Shown here: in pieces, positions 46,001 to 61,000 of the stretch | Numbering within the stretch: the stretch's first letter is position 1 | Layout of the letters: each line of letters opens with the position of its first letter | Assembly: GCA_944548615.1 (NCBI GenBank) | Contig: OX155952.1 | Span: 41,797,255 to 41,861,254, forward strand | Direction: 5' to 3' | Length of the DNA stretch: 64,000 nt | Origin: Micropterix aruncella | Taxonomy: Eukaryota; Arthropoda; Insecta; Lepidoptera; Micropterigidae | Made by a program: the position numbers and the translations under genes | Notes under the pieces: generated by a model | Seen by the model: only the letters and a program-made list of their open reading frames with translations | Database searches by the model: none | Told to the model about the DNA's origin: nothing

Positions 46001-49000
46001 TTTGGACATCTGCTGTTTTTGAAATAATGTCTTCTTATTCTTGTATCTGGTGTTTTTATTATGTGTATCTTTAAATTTTACGTAACTTTCCTTTTCGGTG
46101 TAAAAATCTAGTAATAGCCTATTTAACCCTAGAAAGATAATCATATTTAGTTGTACGTTCAAGATAATCATACGTCAAATTGACTCCATAGGTTTAATTA
46201 GCTGTAAAATCAATAATTTTTTATACATTTTAATAAATTAAAAAGATATGTGTTGTATCATGTATTTTTAAATAAAACATCCGATATTTACGAAATTACG
46301 TTTACTTTTTATTAAGAAAATTACAACAAAACTCAAACTTCTGAAAAATTAACAAAAAATAGGAACATTATTTTCTTCAGTATAGTTTTTTTACCTATTA
46401 CATTAATCAGGCTTTTTATGTTATAATTCAAGTAACATCAGATATTATTGTCCTTAAACTAGATAATAACTATTGAAACATCACTGAAAACATTTTTGGA
46501 ACATGTCAACATTATGCTCTCGGCAAATTATTGCTTTGCATTTTGTGCACGAGGCATTCGCCTTCCTCTTTATTTCGGAAGGGCAATATTTACAATAGGC
46601 TCGTTTCTTGGCTGCTGGTACCTCGGGACGCTCTTCTTCTTGATCTTGGGGGTTTTTTGGCACGATAGACGCGATACTGTCCCGTAAATACCTTTTCAAA
46701 GTTGGTATATCCAATCGCTTCGTCATATAGGGCGATGTAAGAGCATTACTTAGGTTTTTCATAAATTTATTGCGATTCAGAGCCTTTACTGGCAACGTTG
46801 TGGGAGTATATAATATAAGCATTTATGCAGGCAATATTTATCATCCCATAGAAAACGGCCATGGGCCACCTATTTGTCTTTCTACTACATGAAATTATGG
46901 AACACATTTGGTCTAGCGTGTCCACCCCGCCTTTGGTTTGATTGTAGAACATAATCATTTCTGTTTTGCCGGTTGTTTCATTGACAGAAGCATCTTCACA
47001 TCTCTCCTCATAATCGCTCTGGACTTCATCCTCACTTACGTGATCTTCGACTTCACTGTCTGTATCAGCGGATATGGCCTCCTCCTCATTATCTAAAAGT
47101 GCAGCCAGAATGCCTTCCTCGTCTAAATTTCTTCTCGCCATTTTACTGAATGTACGTTCAAGCTCTCTATAAAACAAAAACAAATGTCAAAAACAGCAAA
47201 AACAAACCGATCCAACAAAAAAAAACTAACTTATACGCTATATCAAAAATCGTAAAAGTCACGTAAAAGATAATCATACGTCATTTTGACTCCTATGGCG
47301 GTAAAATATCGAAATGGCGGGAACTTACCAGTTTGATACGTGCGCCCTTCGCTAGTTCCCGGCGCGGACTGAGATGTCCGGAATGCACATCACCGGATTC
47401 ACACAATTTAAAAAGTTACAGCTAAATTTCGTCGGCGCGGGAGTCATTTTGACGTAGATTATCTTTCTAGGGTTAAGTAAAGTGTGAGAAATGAGTATTA
47501 TGATAAGGAATTTTGAGTAAACTGTCAAAGGCTGAACAAAATTAATGGTTCGAAAAGCTCATGGAGATAGGGTGATGTTGTTTGGGAGAATATACGATAC
47601 AAGTCAAGTAAGGTATCTTGGTTTGACCATTGATTCCAAGTTAACCTGGAAGAACCAACTAAATGAACTTACATCACGCACTCGAAAGTTAGTATACGTC
47701 TTTCGTGAGCTACGTAATATTCTGGCAAAACCGACGTTAAAAATTGTGTACACGGCGCTTTGCCAAAGCTTATGGATGCACGGTATCATTGCATGGGGGG
47801 CCTGTACGAAACGAGTACTTGAACCACTGATTAAAGCCCAGAAATTATTATTGAGGGTTACTTACAGAAAACATCCCCGCCATGACTCTGACCTGCTGTT
47901 CAGCGAAGCGAGTGTTTTGGATATTCGTCAGTTGTTCGTGAAACAATGCCTAATACATTTTTACAAGACCTTAGAGAAACGTTCCCGAAGCCAGCAGCAA
48001 AGACCAACTAGAATGGCTGAAGGGACGAACTATGTAATTCCTCACGTACATACAACCTTTGCCCAAAGACAGTTGTATTTCATCGCCCCAAAAATTTTTA
48101 ATACTTTAGAAGAGTCAGTAAAAAATGTTCAAAATATACACCAATTTAAGATAAAAGTAAAAAAATGGCTCCTTTACGAAGTAGGTCGTACAAAGACTGA
48201 AAATGAATTGCTTCATACAATAATTTAAAATATGTGTGTGTGTGTGTATTATTATATATGTATGTATATATGTTTGTATGTGTATATGTGTATATATGTA
48301 TGTTACTAACCCTTTATCATATACCTATATTTGTATTAATATGTTTACTATTTTATGCCATTTTATTTTTTAATTTTCTTTTTATCAGTTATTTTCTCAT
48401 ATTTTATTTCGTTATTCATTATCTTAGTGTTAGTATTGAAAGTAGTCTATTAGTCAGTACTACTCAAACGTCACTACTACTCAAAAAACAAAGGCTATAT
48501 ATTTCGTATGCCCAGATACAGGCTGCTCGGTCTAGTTGGGCATTCGTCTAGAATGATCGTATAGGATGTATTCATTTTCTTATTACTTATATAAATAATT
48601 ACAAATCATATCTGTACGATCTCACTGTTAACTCTATACCAAGTTGTAACAAATAAAATAAAATAAAATAAAATATACTTGACCTTTAACATTTCTCCTT
48701 TGGCATACTGCCAACCAAATGTACTTCAAATAAATACATTTTTGTAATATATTGTATTTTCTTAATTTTCAGCAACGAGTCGCAAATTTGCTCGGCGTAG
48801 TCGGAACTGATGTACCAATAGATCAAATCAAAAAACTGGTACCTCCTTATAAAGTTAGTTGTTAATTTTATGGCATAATTTATTTATTTATTTCAAAAAC
48901 TTCTAACTCTATTGTTTGTGTTTTTTAAAGCTTGGAGTGAATGGATATTCATTTTTGGTCGATAACAATGGCCATGTACTCTATCATCCGGACCTTCGAC

Positions 49001-52000
49001 CTCTGGTAATATTATCAAATATATACGAGTATATGAAATCTAATAACAAAAAGAAACTAGAATAACATTTGTTTTTTCGTTTTGCTTTCGCTCGAATCCA
49101 GAATTCTAACGAAGAGGTTTGTTTTTAATTTTTGCTATAAATCATATAGTTTTTTCTAAATTTTGGAATCATTATGTTTCTATTTGACAGTATTTGGAGA
49201 CATTAAAGCCCCAGTATAGCAATGTGGATCTCAGCGAAGTCGAACTGCTCGAAAACGAGAACGGTCCAAGGGAGAATCATTCGGTATTGATGGACGTAAG
49301 TTTCTAACACTGAAAATATTGTTTTTTTTTATTAAAGAAATCGAAATAGGAATAATATTGTCTTGTTTTTAACAGTTGAGACACGATATGATCGATCAAA
49401 AAGAAGGAGAGACTGAGATTGCCGTGAAAATACACTACGATGGCATGAGGCGCGTTTCCACGCGCCGCCAGCGGTATTTCTACAAGGCGATCGACGGCAC
49501 TCCCTTCACACTCGGCATCGTGCTACCCGATAAGTACGGCATGTATGAACTGCACGCCGAGCAGGAGATCAAGCACAGTCCTGTCAACGGTGAGTAGCAT
49601 TATCAATCAATATTATATTGATTGATGTCAAACAGGAATCCAAAATATATCACTCCCGATTTTCAATCATATGGATATTCAATTTTATGGAACTCGATGA
49701 AACTGTTAAAGCTGCAATTCAAACGTTAACAAAAAAATGTTATGCTTTGTATAATATATCTATTTGTCAATCACAATCACTCTAACCCCTTTGTTGATTT
49801 ACCCCTTGTTGTTTTTACATTGTATTGGATTACATTACAAAACTCTTCGTTTTTAATTGCACGCAACACCTTATTTATGTCTGAGTCCTTACAAAACGCA
49901 CCACACTTCTGCTGGCTCAAGAAAAAATTGAATCAGAGAAAAATATAAATAAGTTTTGGTAAAATTTAATAAAATTTATGTTAGAAAGGTAGAAGACCCA
50001 AAATTATCGCGATTATATCACTGTAAAACAAAAAATTTGCGCTTACTGACAAAGGCTCAGAGAGTTAAAAAAAATAGACAAAAAAACTCGTAATATGGAA
50101 CATACATTTTTCCTATTTTGTTCTGAATTGTAGCTATTGTAATTGTAATTTTCAGAATTGTATTATGTACCTTAAGATAAATCAATTGAAATGCGAATTT
50201 ATTTTATACATACATCGTTCTTGACAATGGTATTGTGAAACATCATAATATAATATATTATGACGTCGATTGTATTTATTGATTGATTGATTGATTGTCG
50301 CTGTAAAGTGATGATGGTGTTAACATATTAGCGAGGAAAACTATTCTAATGTAACAGACTACATGCTAATGATTTTATTGTTTTTCAGTTACCGAATATT
50401 TCAAAGGGGAAAACTGGCGTATTCATCCCGATTGGTGAGTGCTAATATACTTTCTTCTGTGAATTTGATTGCACGTTGAAACTATGTAATTATTTGTTAC
50501 GTTTTATAGGGTTTATTGTGAATACAACACCCCTGCAGCTGAGCACGAGTTTCGTTCAGCTGAGCAGAGGCTGTTGCACTTCCTGTCGCGCGCTGGTCGC
50601 CCGGGATGGAAGTGGATGTCGGTGAGGCCTCGAGCCCATCAGCCGCATCCGCATCAGCCCCATCAGAATCATCACAACAACCACCACCACCAGCACTACA
50701 ACAAGAAGCACGCCGACAAAGATGCATATTATTGTGAGTTTCGACTACATGTAAAATTAAGCGTATGAATTCATAAATAAATTAATAGTTTTAAAAAAAA
50801 CACTAAAAACACGCTTTTATAAATGCACGTAAAAGCCTTTTTTTGTAGTCTCCGTTTTCTTTGTGTTGCTGTTTTTTTGTAGTTTTTGCCATATTATTCC
50901 CGCGAGTAGTGGACAATTCAACGGTCGACCTCCCCAGAGGTCCGTGTAGAGGGGCAAGGCTATTTACAACAGGGTTTCGCCCAGTTCCCTGAGGTGACGC
51001 TAGCGACATGATATTATTAAATCACTCTCATGCCATTCAGTTCTCGGCACGTTTCTCACCTTGGCTTGGGTGGGTTCTTTAACAACCTACTACCCTATTT
51101 ACACGTCAATATACATCGTATATAGATATATCAAAATTATTCTATTTACACTCTCCATGTGCAGGTCTATATACGTTTTATAAAGGCACCTATGTCAATA
51201 TTTACACTATTTACACTCAATATTTACAAGTCAATATATAATAGATTTGTTATATAACCTTGAAACCTGATCGTGTTCAAAGTTCATTACGTGACCTTTC
51301 TCACAAGTGCAAACACGACTATGATACGATATTCCATCATGGAATGCCAGTTCCTGTCTCCCGGCTTCATCATGAGACTTTGAAACTTAATCGTGGTCAA
51401 AGTTCATTACAAGACCTTTCTAACAAGTCCAATCACGGCTATGATACGATATTCCATCATAGAATGATAGTGCCTATCTTCCGGCTTCATCATCAGACCT
51501 TGAAACCTAATCGTGGTCAAAGTTCATTCCAAGACTTTTCTAACAAGTCCAAACACAGCTATGATACGATGTTCCATTATAAAGTTCCAGTTCATATCTT
51601 CCGACTCCATCATCAAATCAGTTCGACAGTACCATATTATAGAACTACATACAGCTGCCAATCTTCATGACGTTACGATCCTTGGAAGATGGTTAAATTA
51701 GTTACCTTAGATTCCATTACATAGTTACATACAGGTCGACCTAATAAAAGCGTGTTAAAAAGAGATTATAATGCCCATTAAAAAAAACTACTTGCGAATC
51801 GACGTCTTCCATCAACATTTTGACGATCAACCTGGTGTTGGAACGGTTATGCTCTGACAATGTCTATAATAGTATAATCCAATGGCTTGACTACTACTTG
51901 CGTGGTCGCCAGTATAGGAAATCGTTCGTTAGTTAATGTATCCGGGCCAGGTTAGGACACATCAGCCCAAAAATATGCTATCTGGATTGCCTTATCGTTT

Positions 52001-55000
52001 ACCAATTTTAGGTCCTGGTGTGTGACTGGGTTTGACAGTTGCGGACATGATCGGAGGTGGTCTTCATCCTGCAGCGTTTCACAGTTGCATATTGAGCTCT
52101 CTGTGTAGCCCCAGCGAACAAGATTGGCTCGGCATCTTGTCATAGCCACTCTCAGTCTGTTCAGACTACGCCAGGTGGTATAGGGGAGTTGGGATACCGG
52201 TACTCTCTCTTCCTATACGTCCTCGCCAAGTGAAACACTCCACTGAGTGATGCGGTTCGACGATTGACTGCCATGGAGCGGTTGTGTTCGGCTCATGAAC
52301 GACTTTCGCGATTTGAGGCGATTATGGTGTGGTTCTTGTCGGTATAGTGGATCTATCACATTTATTAGCCAGGACATCACGACGTATAGCAAGGAGAGCG
52401 ATGCCGATGAGCAGATAAAGCTTTCGACGGGAGTAGGTTTGAGGCAGCCGGAGACGATCGTTCACAGCAGTGTCGACCAGTTTTGCATGTGTTGATCCAC
52501 TCCACACTGGAGATGCATAGACCCAGAGCTGAGGTACTCAATGTAGCTGGGTTGGCACCTACCCATATACTCCCAGTCAGTTTCCTGGCAATAGCCGATT
52601 TTAATAGGCTTTGTATTAAATATATTAAGCTGTTTGCTCTTTTAGCTATGGCTGCGATATGCGGTTCCCGATTTAGGTTTCTGAATTTGGTTAAATCGAG
52701 GTCATTTTGCGTTGACACGCTTTCGAGTGAGGCTCCATTCAGTGAGTAGATTGGATTCCTAGAATTGGTTTTCCCGTTATAAAGGACCGTACATTTGCTT
52801 GTATTCAGATTTAGTTTTATCCAGACTTTATTTGAGATTCATTCAAGTGATAAGTGTCTACATTATACATAGTTCCATGGGACCAATTTCACTACATTAT
52901 CAAGGGCTATAATAATGACTTCTTACTCTAATATTGAATGTTTCCATCTAATTTCAGGTGATAAAAAGTTAGTGCAATCACTCGTCCGAGATGCGATGGT
53001 CGTACAGAGTACAGATCTGCATCCAGGACACACCAGCCATAAACAGTAAGTATTAGGAAGTCTTATGAAAAATATTTAAATTCTAAATTATATCACTAAA
53101 AAACTCAACATTTAGTTGAATGCATAACAATTTTAATTTTACAACTATACAAATTTACTATAATTAAACATTAAGCACTAATCACAAATCTTAACTTTGC
53201 ACCTTTATGTTTAGCCCAATAGCAATATTGATGGCTCTCTTGAGCAGGTAAAGTAACACATTGAAAATTTATACCTATGTATGAAACGCTAAATAGTGTA
53301 GCTAAGCGTGGACACGAGATTTGGGGAGCACAGGATTAAATCTGTCATCTGATTTTTGATCAAGACACGTTTGAAGAATGTTTTTTACCCTGTAGATGCT
53401 AGTTTAACATCGGTGTATTAAGTTTACGAGTATGTTTATAAGAAGTTTTAATTTTTGGGCTATTTTTGGCGTCGCTCCATAAGTTTTAATTTTTTAAACC
53501 CCTGGAATGTGTAACGTCCCTTCCAGGATGCAAAAGGTACGGCCGAGTTTTTACTTCACAAGTTTAGGGATTAAGCTAATTTCGGTGTCGCTCCATAGGT
53601 TGGCGCCTATGGAGCGATAAAGTAAGCTCTCTTAAATTGTCGCGATTGCTGATTGACGTAAAGCACCAGACACGTAGCTTAGATCGCCCGATCAATCGAA
53701 AGTGACAGTTCTTTAACAGTTGTAAAGCGATAAAAAAAATTCTCGGGCTCAATCATTTCTGCCATTTTTACTAAAAACTTCGTTTACACAGAAAATACAC
53801 AATATAAAATTCTGAACAAATTAAGAAAACCGATGAAATGTCTAGTAGTTGTTATGTCCAAAAAAGTATTATATTCCCTATGTAAAACATGTTTAATCCA
53901 CAGTGTAAGGGGAATTTAAAAAAAGTATAGTTTTTTTGCAAAGACAATTATTTGAAAAAAAAAGAATACAAAATTATTCTGACATGTGCCTTCTATACAA
54001 AATTTACATCAAAAAACATTGGTTTACACATATCAATGATTTCCTATTGCTTGACTGCAATGAAATATTTTTGTACAAGTAACACTAGTCAACTAATGCA
54101 TACTGTATATTTTAATCTGGTTTGTAAATGGGAGGATTTATCTAATTTGGGGTGCTGAATTGAATTAAATTGAATTAAGCATTTTTGTGTATCAGGCCAC
54201 ATTCCTTAGATACAGAGCAGAATCAAAAACAGTACTTGCGAGCATTGACCGAATTAAACCAAACACGAAATACATGTTCAGAACTTTAGAAGTCAATATT
54301 TTGGTCTCCCTATTATCAGGTCCACATTAACAGACTGCAAAATATCCGAAATAAGTTCGTTCGATACTTAAATTTCAAGACGAAAAGTTATTGTAATACT
54401 ACTAATGAGGCGGCCTTACTATTTAAAATAAATTCGCTATATTATCGGTGCAACTTGAATGATGCTCTGTGCCTCTATGAAATAATGAATGGTATATTCG
54501 ATTGCTCTGACCTGGTGGGAGCGATCAATATTAACGCCCCAATGAGGGGCACAAGCCAATTTGACCTGTCTCGATTGCCGCGTTTTAAAATTAATGCATC
54601 TAGGAATGGAGTACTCACACGCTGCTGTGAGCTTTATAATACCCATTTAAATGGTACTGATATGTTTAATAATTCCATAATCACTTACAAATACTCCGTA
54701 AATCAAACCCTAAGCAATACAATAAGCTGACTATTCGTTTTTAGCAATTTTTATTGATTATTATTATATTTCATATACGCCATTACTAATATCATACACG
54801 CTCACACTCCACATTTACACGCTCAACACACTCCCACAAACACATACACACACACCCTGCATACTAGACTCTTATGTAGTTCTAAAATGGAAGGTACATT
54901 AGTTTTATTAAGTAGTTTAAAAAAAATGTAATTTTTGTAATTTTATTAAAATCTGTAACCGGTTTTATTTGTTGTAAATCTGCATACTAAAAAAAAATAT

Positions 55001-58000
55001 TATTACTGTAATACTGTGTGATTTCTTAATAAAGAATTGAAAAAAAATCGGTTGTCTGTAAAGTCGGTTTACTGACGATAGTTGAACGTGACAACGTCAT
55101 AAGAAAATACTGATGGAATGGTTGCATTTTTCAAAAGAAAATTTTAAATTTATTTGTTTGATAGATATTTTGTATGGATATAGAGAAGGAGGTAAATGGA
55201 AATCTCAATTGAATTGATCAAGTTACATTTATTGGTACGCATAAATACAATTATGTCTTTTTTTTTTACAATGTACATAGTTTTTACAAGTATGAATATG
55301 CGTTGAGCAATTGTTTTATAACTTTTAAACATGTGTACTGTGAACAAGCCTCAAATGGAACGCCTCAGAGCGAGGTAACGCCGCATGAGTCATGTTTTTC
55401 GTGCGTGCAGCCGGCTCCATCGAATTATAAGACGTTGTCACGTCAAAAAAGAATTGAATTAGTTTATATGCATATATGGACATGATGCCAATATAAGGCC
55501 TAAATTAGTTCAAAACATATTTTCAATTTTCGTCTTTTTATATTCGAAAAATGTGTCAACGATGCTCGTTCGATGCTTGTTCGCCGTCCAATTTCCCTAA
55601 CAAGGCCCCAGCAGTAGTCGCTCATCGTCGAAGGGTCCCAGTGACCTCAACAATGCTGTTCCATCGTAAGGATGTCTTGGTGAAAGCATTCACCCTGATC
55701 ATCGCTTACTGCTTCCAAATTTGCCGGGAAGAAATCAATGTGTGAATGAAAACAGTGAATTTTAAGTGGTATTCTACACCCCGTGTTACTGTAGCTGTCC
55801 AACACATCATTCATAATGGAAACATAGTTTTCATATTTTCCGTTTCCTAAAAGCCCTTCACAATTGATTTGAAAGAGGATCAATCAGATTACATTACATT
55901 ACATTTACGTCGTGTCCAATTGGCGGCTAAAAACCGCTCTTGTACGCGTGTCAAAATATTTGTGTTTTAAGTAGTAAGTCTCATTACTACTTTAATCTTT
56001 ACTTAACATACATATATTATTTAAAATAAATATATAGTATCTAAGAAACTTTGGAACCTACTAAAAGTTATTCGTCGTAGAATAACATAATAGAATTCGT
56101 CGTAGAATCAATAATTATAATAGCTACCTACTAAACACACAATAATTAAAATAGTCAGTTAAAAAGTTGAATAATCAAAGCAGAAGCCTAACAATTGAAA
56201 TAGTCAATAAATCGAATATATACGTATTAAAAACTGTACATAGTAACATCCAAAGTAGTAAGTAAATTATTAAATAATCAAACTAAAGCTAAATCTTACA
56301 TTTAAATACTAAAAGTACATATATAATTATCATTCAAATTGGTACGATATTTGCAAAGTCATGGCCCTCGAATTCGGTCAGATTATAGAAAGGGTGGCCT
56401 ATCAGCATCTCCTTAATGTTTTTTTTAAATGTTGGATCTTTCAATATTTTTTTTATTTGTTGTCAAACAATACCTTCTTGCACAGTTTCTCTTCACTCAA
56501 TTCAGGAAACTCTTCTTACAAATGTATGAGGACCTGACCTTCTTTATCCAGAGCTTTGACAAACTGCTCTATCATAAAGTTGTCAATCGATAATTCTCTC
56601 GATTTAATCTAACTCAAATACTCTGGCAAACATGGGAACCGAGTAAATTGGTCAATAGTGCAACAACGTCGAACGATTTCTTTTTGAATATTTTGTAATA
56701 ACATTTTTTTCAACAGCTCCAGGATTTGGTTTGTATTTTACAAAAAATATTATTATTCACACTGACGTGGGGTTGAACCTATTTCAAACGATGAATTAGA
56801 AAGCTATTTTCTCACCGCGGAATGTGGGGATGTTTGCGATCAAACATGTTTGTTTTTCCCGCATGTTCAAACACCACCACGCAGCTACACGCAACGTTAT
56901 CAATAATCTCACAATCAATCATTGTCAAACTATATACGCTGAACCTACATACGTACCTGCATACAAGAATGTGTATCTAGTAAGTATTACTCGTGCATTG
57001 ATCAAGGAAAAATAAGAAAAGTATGCCAATTGAGTTGATCCGGAAATGGAATGAAGATCTGATGGAAGCGATAAAGACTTGAATTTTTTGTTAGAGTTAA
57101 ATCGGATGATGTCTAAACAGTATGTCTTATTATGTTTTCCGAATACGGATAATCTAGCTTAATTGTACTATTTTATCAAGTAGAATTTCGCTCCCGGAAT
57201 AAAAATCCATTCCTTTGAGTAAAAAAGTGCTAACGCCCTAAACACCCATATGCTACAATTACTAAGTCTTTCAGGCAATCGAAAAAAAGAAACGGTTTTT
57301 TAACGCCTTTTTCGTTATTTGAAAACTCGAATCTACGATATTCAACTGTTCGTAATTCAAAAGCTTAGCGAATCGAATTACAGCGATTCAAGTCTATGTA
57401 CGAATACGCACTTTGTTTTACTTTTCCGGCTTACAGACCGATGTGAAGGGAAAGTATTTTGAATGCGCATTTTTTTGTCGATATAAAGACGGAAATATTA
57501 ATTATAAGCCCACCTGAGACAATTAAGACCATTTCCAAACGGACGTCTGTCTGTGTGTCTCTGGCTGTATTTATTCCTCCATGATAGCTATTTAATGCTT
57601 TATCCGATTGGGCTGAAATTTGGCATGAAGGCATTATTTGGTCATGAGAAGAGTTGGAAAGGTTGTGTTTGAAATCGATCCGATATATTTCAATCTCAAA
57701 ATATTGGACTAGTACATTTGAAATTTAGTTCACGTTCACAACAATCAATTTGTTGAGCTGAATTCACATTGCATTTCAACCGCTCAGTATATTTGCGTAA
57801 ATGATTAAATCGAAAGTGACTTTTATCCCACGCTCGTCGCCGACAGGTCAATCTGTTTCCCGAAAGGGTATCACGCTCAAAATCCTTCAGTAAGTCCTTG
57901 GCTACTACTAGCGGGAAAGTCTTGGGTTGATACAACCAATTTTTTAAAATATTATTACCATTCAATCCTACACGTAGTGTAGTCAGGATTAGATATAGCG

Positions 58001-61000
58001 ATTCTATCAACTATTATATATTTAACAATTATGTATGACTAGCTGCGCCCCGCGGTTTCACCCGCGTGGTGATGGAAAATTGTTATAATCATGATAGAAA
58101 ACTATATATCTTTATAAATTATAGCCTATGTGTTATTCTGATGTGTAAGCTATATTATTGTAAAATTTCAACAAAATCCATTCAGTAGTTTTTGCGTGAA
58201 AGAGTAACAAACATCCATACATACATTCTTACAAACTTTCGCGTTTATAATAGTAGTAGGATATAGGTACTCAAAGCAGAAATAAATATACATAAATATT
58301 GCGACTAAGTTAATCTCCCGTAAATTTTATGAAATACATTAAGGGAAAAATTAAAAATTGAGGAAGTAGTAATAATAATATTACAGCAATTCACAATCAG
58401 ACGTGTCGTTATTGTCATAAATAGAAAACAGATAACAGAAAAATATGGAAAGAAAAGCTTTCAATATTTTGAAAAATTAATTTTAATTAAAAGCTCTTTA
58501 ATTTGTCGATTTAGTTAGCTCAAATATTGGTCATTCTTAGATTTCTTGCCCGTTATCGTTTTATTACTGACTATGTCAGTATAATTAATTAGATTACTGC
58601 TTGACTCCTTAGTAGTAATATATATAAGTAATGTTTTATATTATTAAAAAAGACAATGCGGTTCTTACAGGCAATACACCCATTTGTAGTCATGATAATG
58701 TTTTATATTAATAAATGAATCAAGTAAATTGCTTGCTAACAATATAGCAAACATATTTCTTAGAGGCTGCTTAATAAATTAATAGTTAAAAAAAAACACT
58801 AAAAACACGCACGTAAAAACCAAAAAAAAGTATAAAATCGAAGACTATCGCGGTTGTTTGACATTATAAATAGGATAGAAAACGAATTTACCGCGTGAAA
58901 TTTGTAGCACCCGACGTTTCGGTGACGTTGCAGCCACCGTTGTCCAGGTAGTCTACCCTGGACAACGGCGGCTGCAACGTCACCGAAACGTCGGGTGCTA
59001 CAAATTTCACGCGGTAAATTCGTTTTCTATCCAAAAAAAAGTATACAGGCAGCTATGTCAATATTTACACTATTTACACATACACACGTCAATATATAAT
59101 AGGTTTGTTATAACCTTGAAACCTGATTGTGTTCAAAGTCTATTACGTGACCTTTCTCACAAGTGCAAACACGACTATGATACGATATTCCATCATGGAA
59201 TGCCAGTTCCTGTCTTCCGGCTTCATCATCAGACCTTGAAACTTAGTCGTGGTCAAAGTTCATTACAAGACCTGTCTAACAAGTCCAAACAGGGCTATGA
59301 TACGATATTCCATCATGGAATGCCAGTGGCTATCTTCAGGCTTCATCATCAGACCTTGAAACCTAATCGTGGTCAAAGTTCATTCCAAGACTTTTCTAAC
59401 AAGTCCAAACACAACTATGATACGATGTTCCATCATGAAGTTCCAGTTCATATCTTCCGACTCCATCATCAGATCAGTTCGACAGTACCATATTATTGTA
59501 TTGTCATCAGAACTGCATACAGCTGCCAATTTTCATGACGCTACGATCCTTGGAAGATGGTTAAATTAGTTACCTTAGATTCTATTACAGTGTTAGTTAC
59601 ATACAGGTCGACCTAATAAAAGCGTGTTAAAAACAGATACTACCCTACATACGAGAATGGGATGTGTTTAGGTATGTTTGCCGTTCGATTGGGTCGTCGT
59701 ATTCTCAGATTCGAAAGTCTATCGGTCCAAATTTTTTTCTTCATAGAGGTAGGTTCGAACTACCTACATTACAAAAGTGCCTAGTACTAAGGAGGCACAG
59801 GTCAGGAGAGCGGATACGTGGTGTCTTGGTGGAATGAAGAAACATAACCTTGAACTTGTTTTCTGTAACCTCGAGATTTTTATTTTATTTATTTATTTAA
59901 GAATTAATTACTATAAAACATTGATTTGCTTACAAAAATACCAGGAACCGAATGACAAAACCCTAACCTTTTGTTTATTTGATTCTGTCACCCAACTGGG
60001 ACTAGCCCGTTCTAGGGTGGACAGGACTCTAATATTACAATCAAGTTTGCTTGTTTGCTTGATTGCTTACAGATGTACAAGTTTTAGTAAAAAGCTAATA
60101 ACACTAAATTGCCCTAAAATGTGGTCTTCAAGGTAAAAAATAATAATAATAAAAAAAATATTAAAAGATAATATAATAAATAAAATGCAATTCCATTATA
60201 TAATCGGCAATAATATAAAATTCGATTAAATAATATAAATAAAATTACATGTGAGAAAAGAAAGAAACAGTCATTAATATTTAATATATTATGTTAAGTA
60301 ATAATGGATTTAATATGTAAATATCTAGTCAAAAAAAGTACAATTCATTGTGAAAATAATATATAACAACAAAGTCAAATAATTTTTGGTAGTTAGTTCA
60401 ATGTTGAAATATATTCAACATACATAGGATAGAAAACGAATTTACCGCGTGAAATTTGTAGGACCCGACGTTTCGGTGACGTTGCAGCCGCCGTTGTTTA
60501 GGGTAGACTGTTCACGCGGTAAATTCCTTTTCTATCCTATTTATTATGTCAAACAACCGCGATAGTCTTCGATTTTATATTCAACATACATGTTTAAAAA
60601 TATGTTTAAATTTGTGCACCTAAGTTTTATTAAACCATTATTTCTAACATTTGACGTATGGTTAGTCTGTCATGATTCGATAACCATTTCTTTAATTTAT
60701 TTTTGAATTCCCTAAATGTCAAATTCATTTTTATTTCCATATTGATCAGATTGTAAAATCTCGGCGCAATGAAAGAGTAATGTCTTTGTCCAAATGATGT
60801 TTTCATTCTGGGTATTATAAGGCTATTTTGTATAACTTGTCTCGTTGGTCTTCGGTTCTGAATTATTCCTAGATTTGAGTTATTGTCCAAAAATAGCCTT
60901 AAGTATCAGTAAGATTCAGTATCAAAAAAGATAAAAAAAAGTATAAAAATTTAAAAGATAAAAATATCAAAAAATACGAATAGTCACGTAAACTGTGACT

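Noticed and set aside
51260..51670. CRISPR-like array
   Set aside because: The 120-bp units are directly adjacent with no spacers and lie in a eukaryotic transposable repeat.
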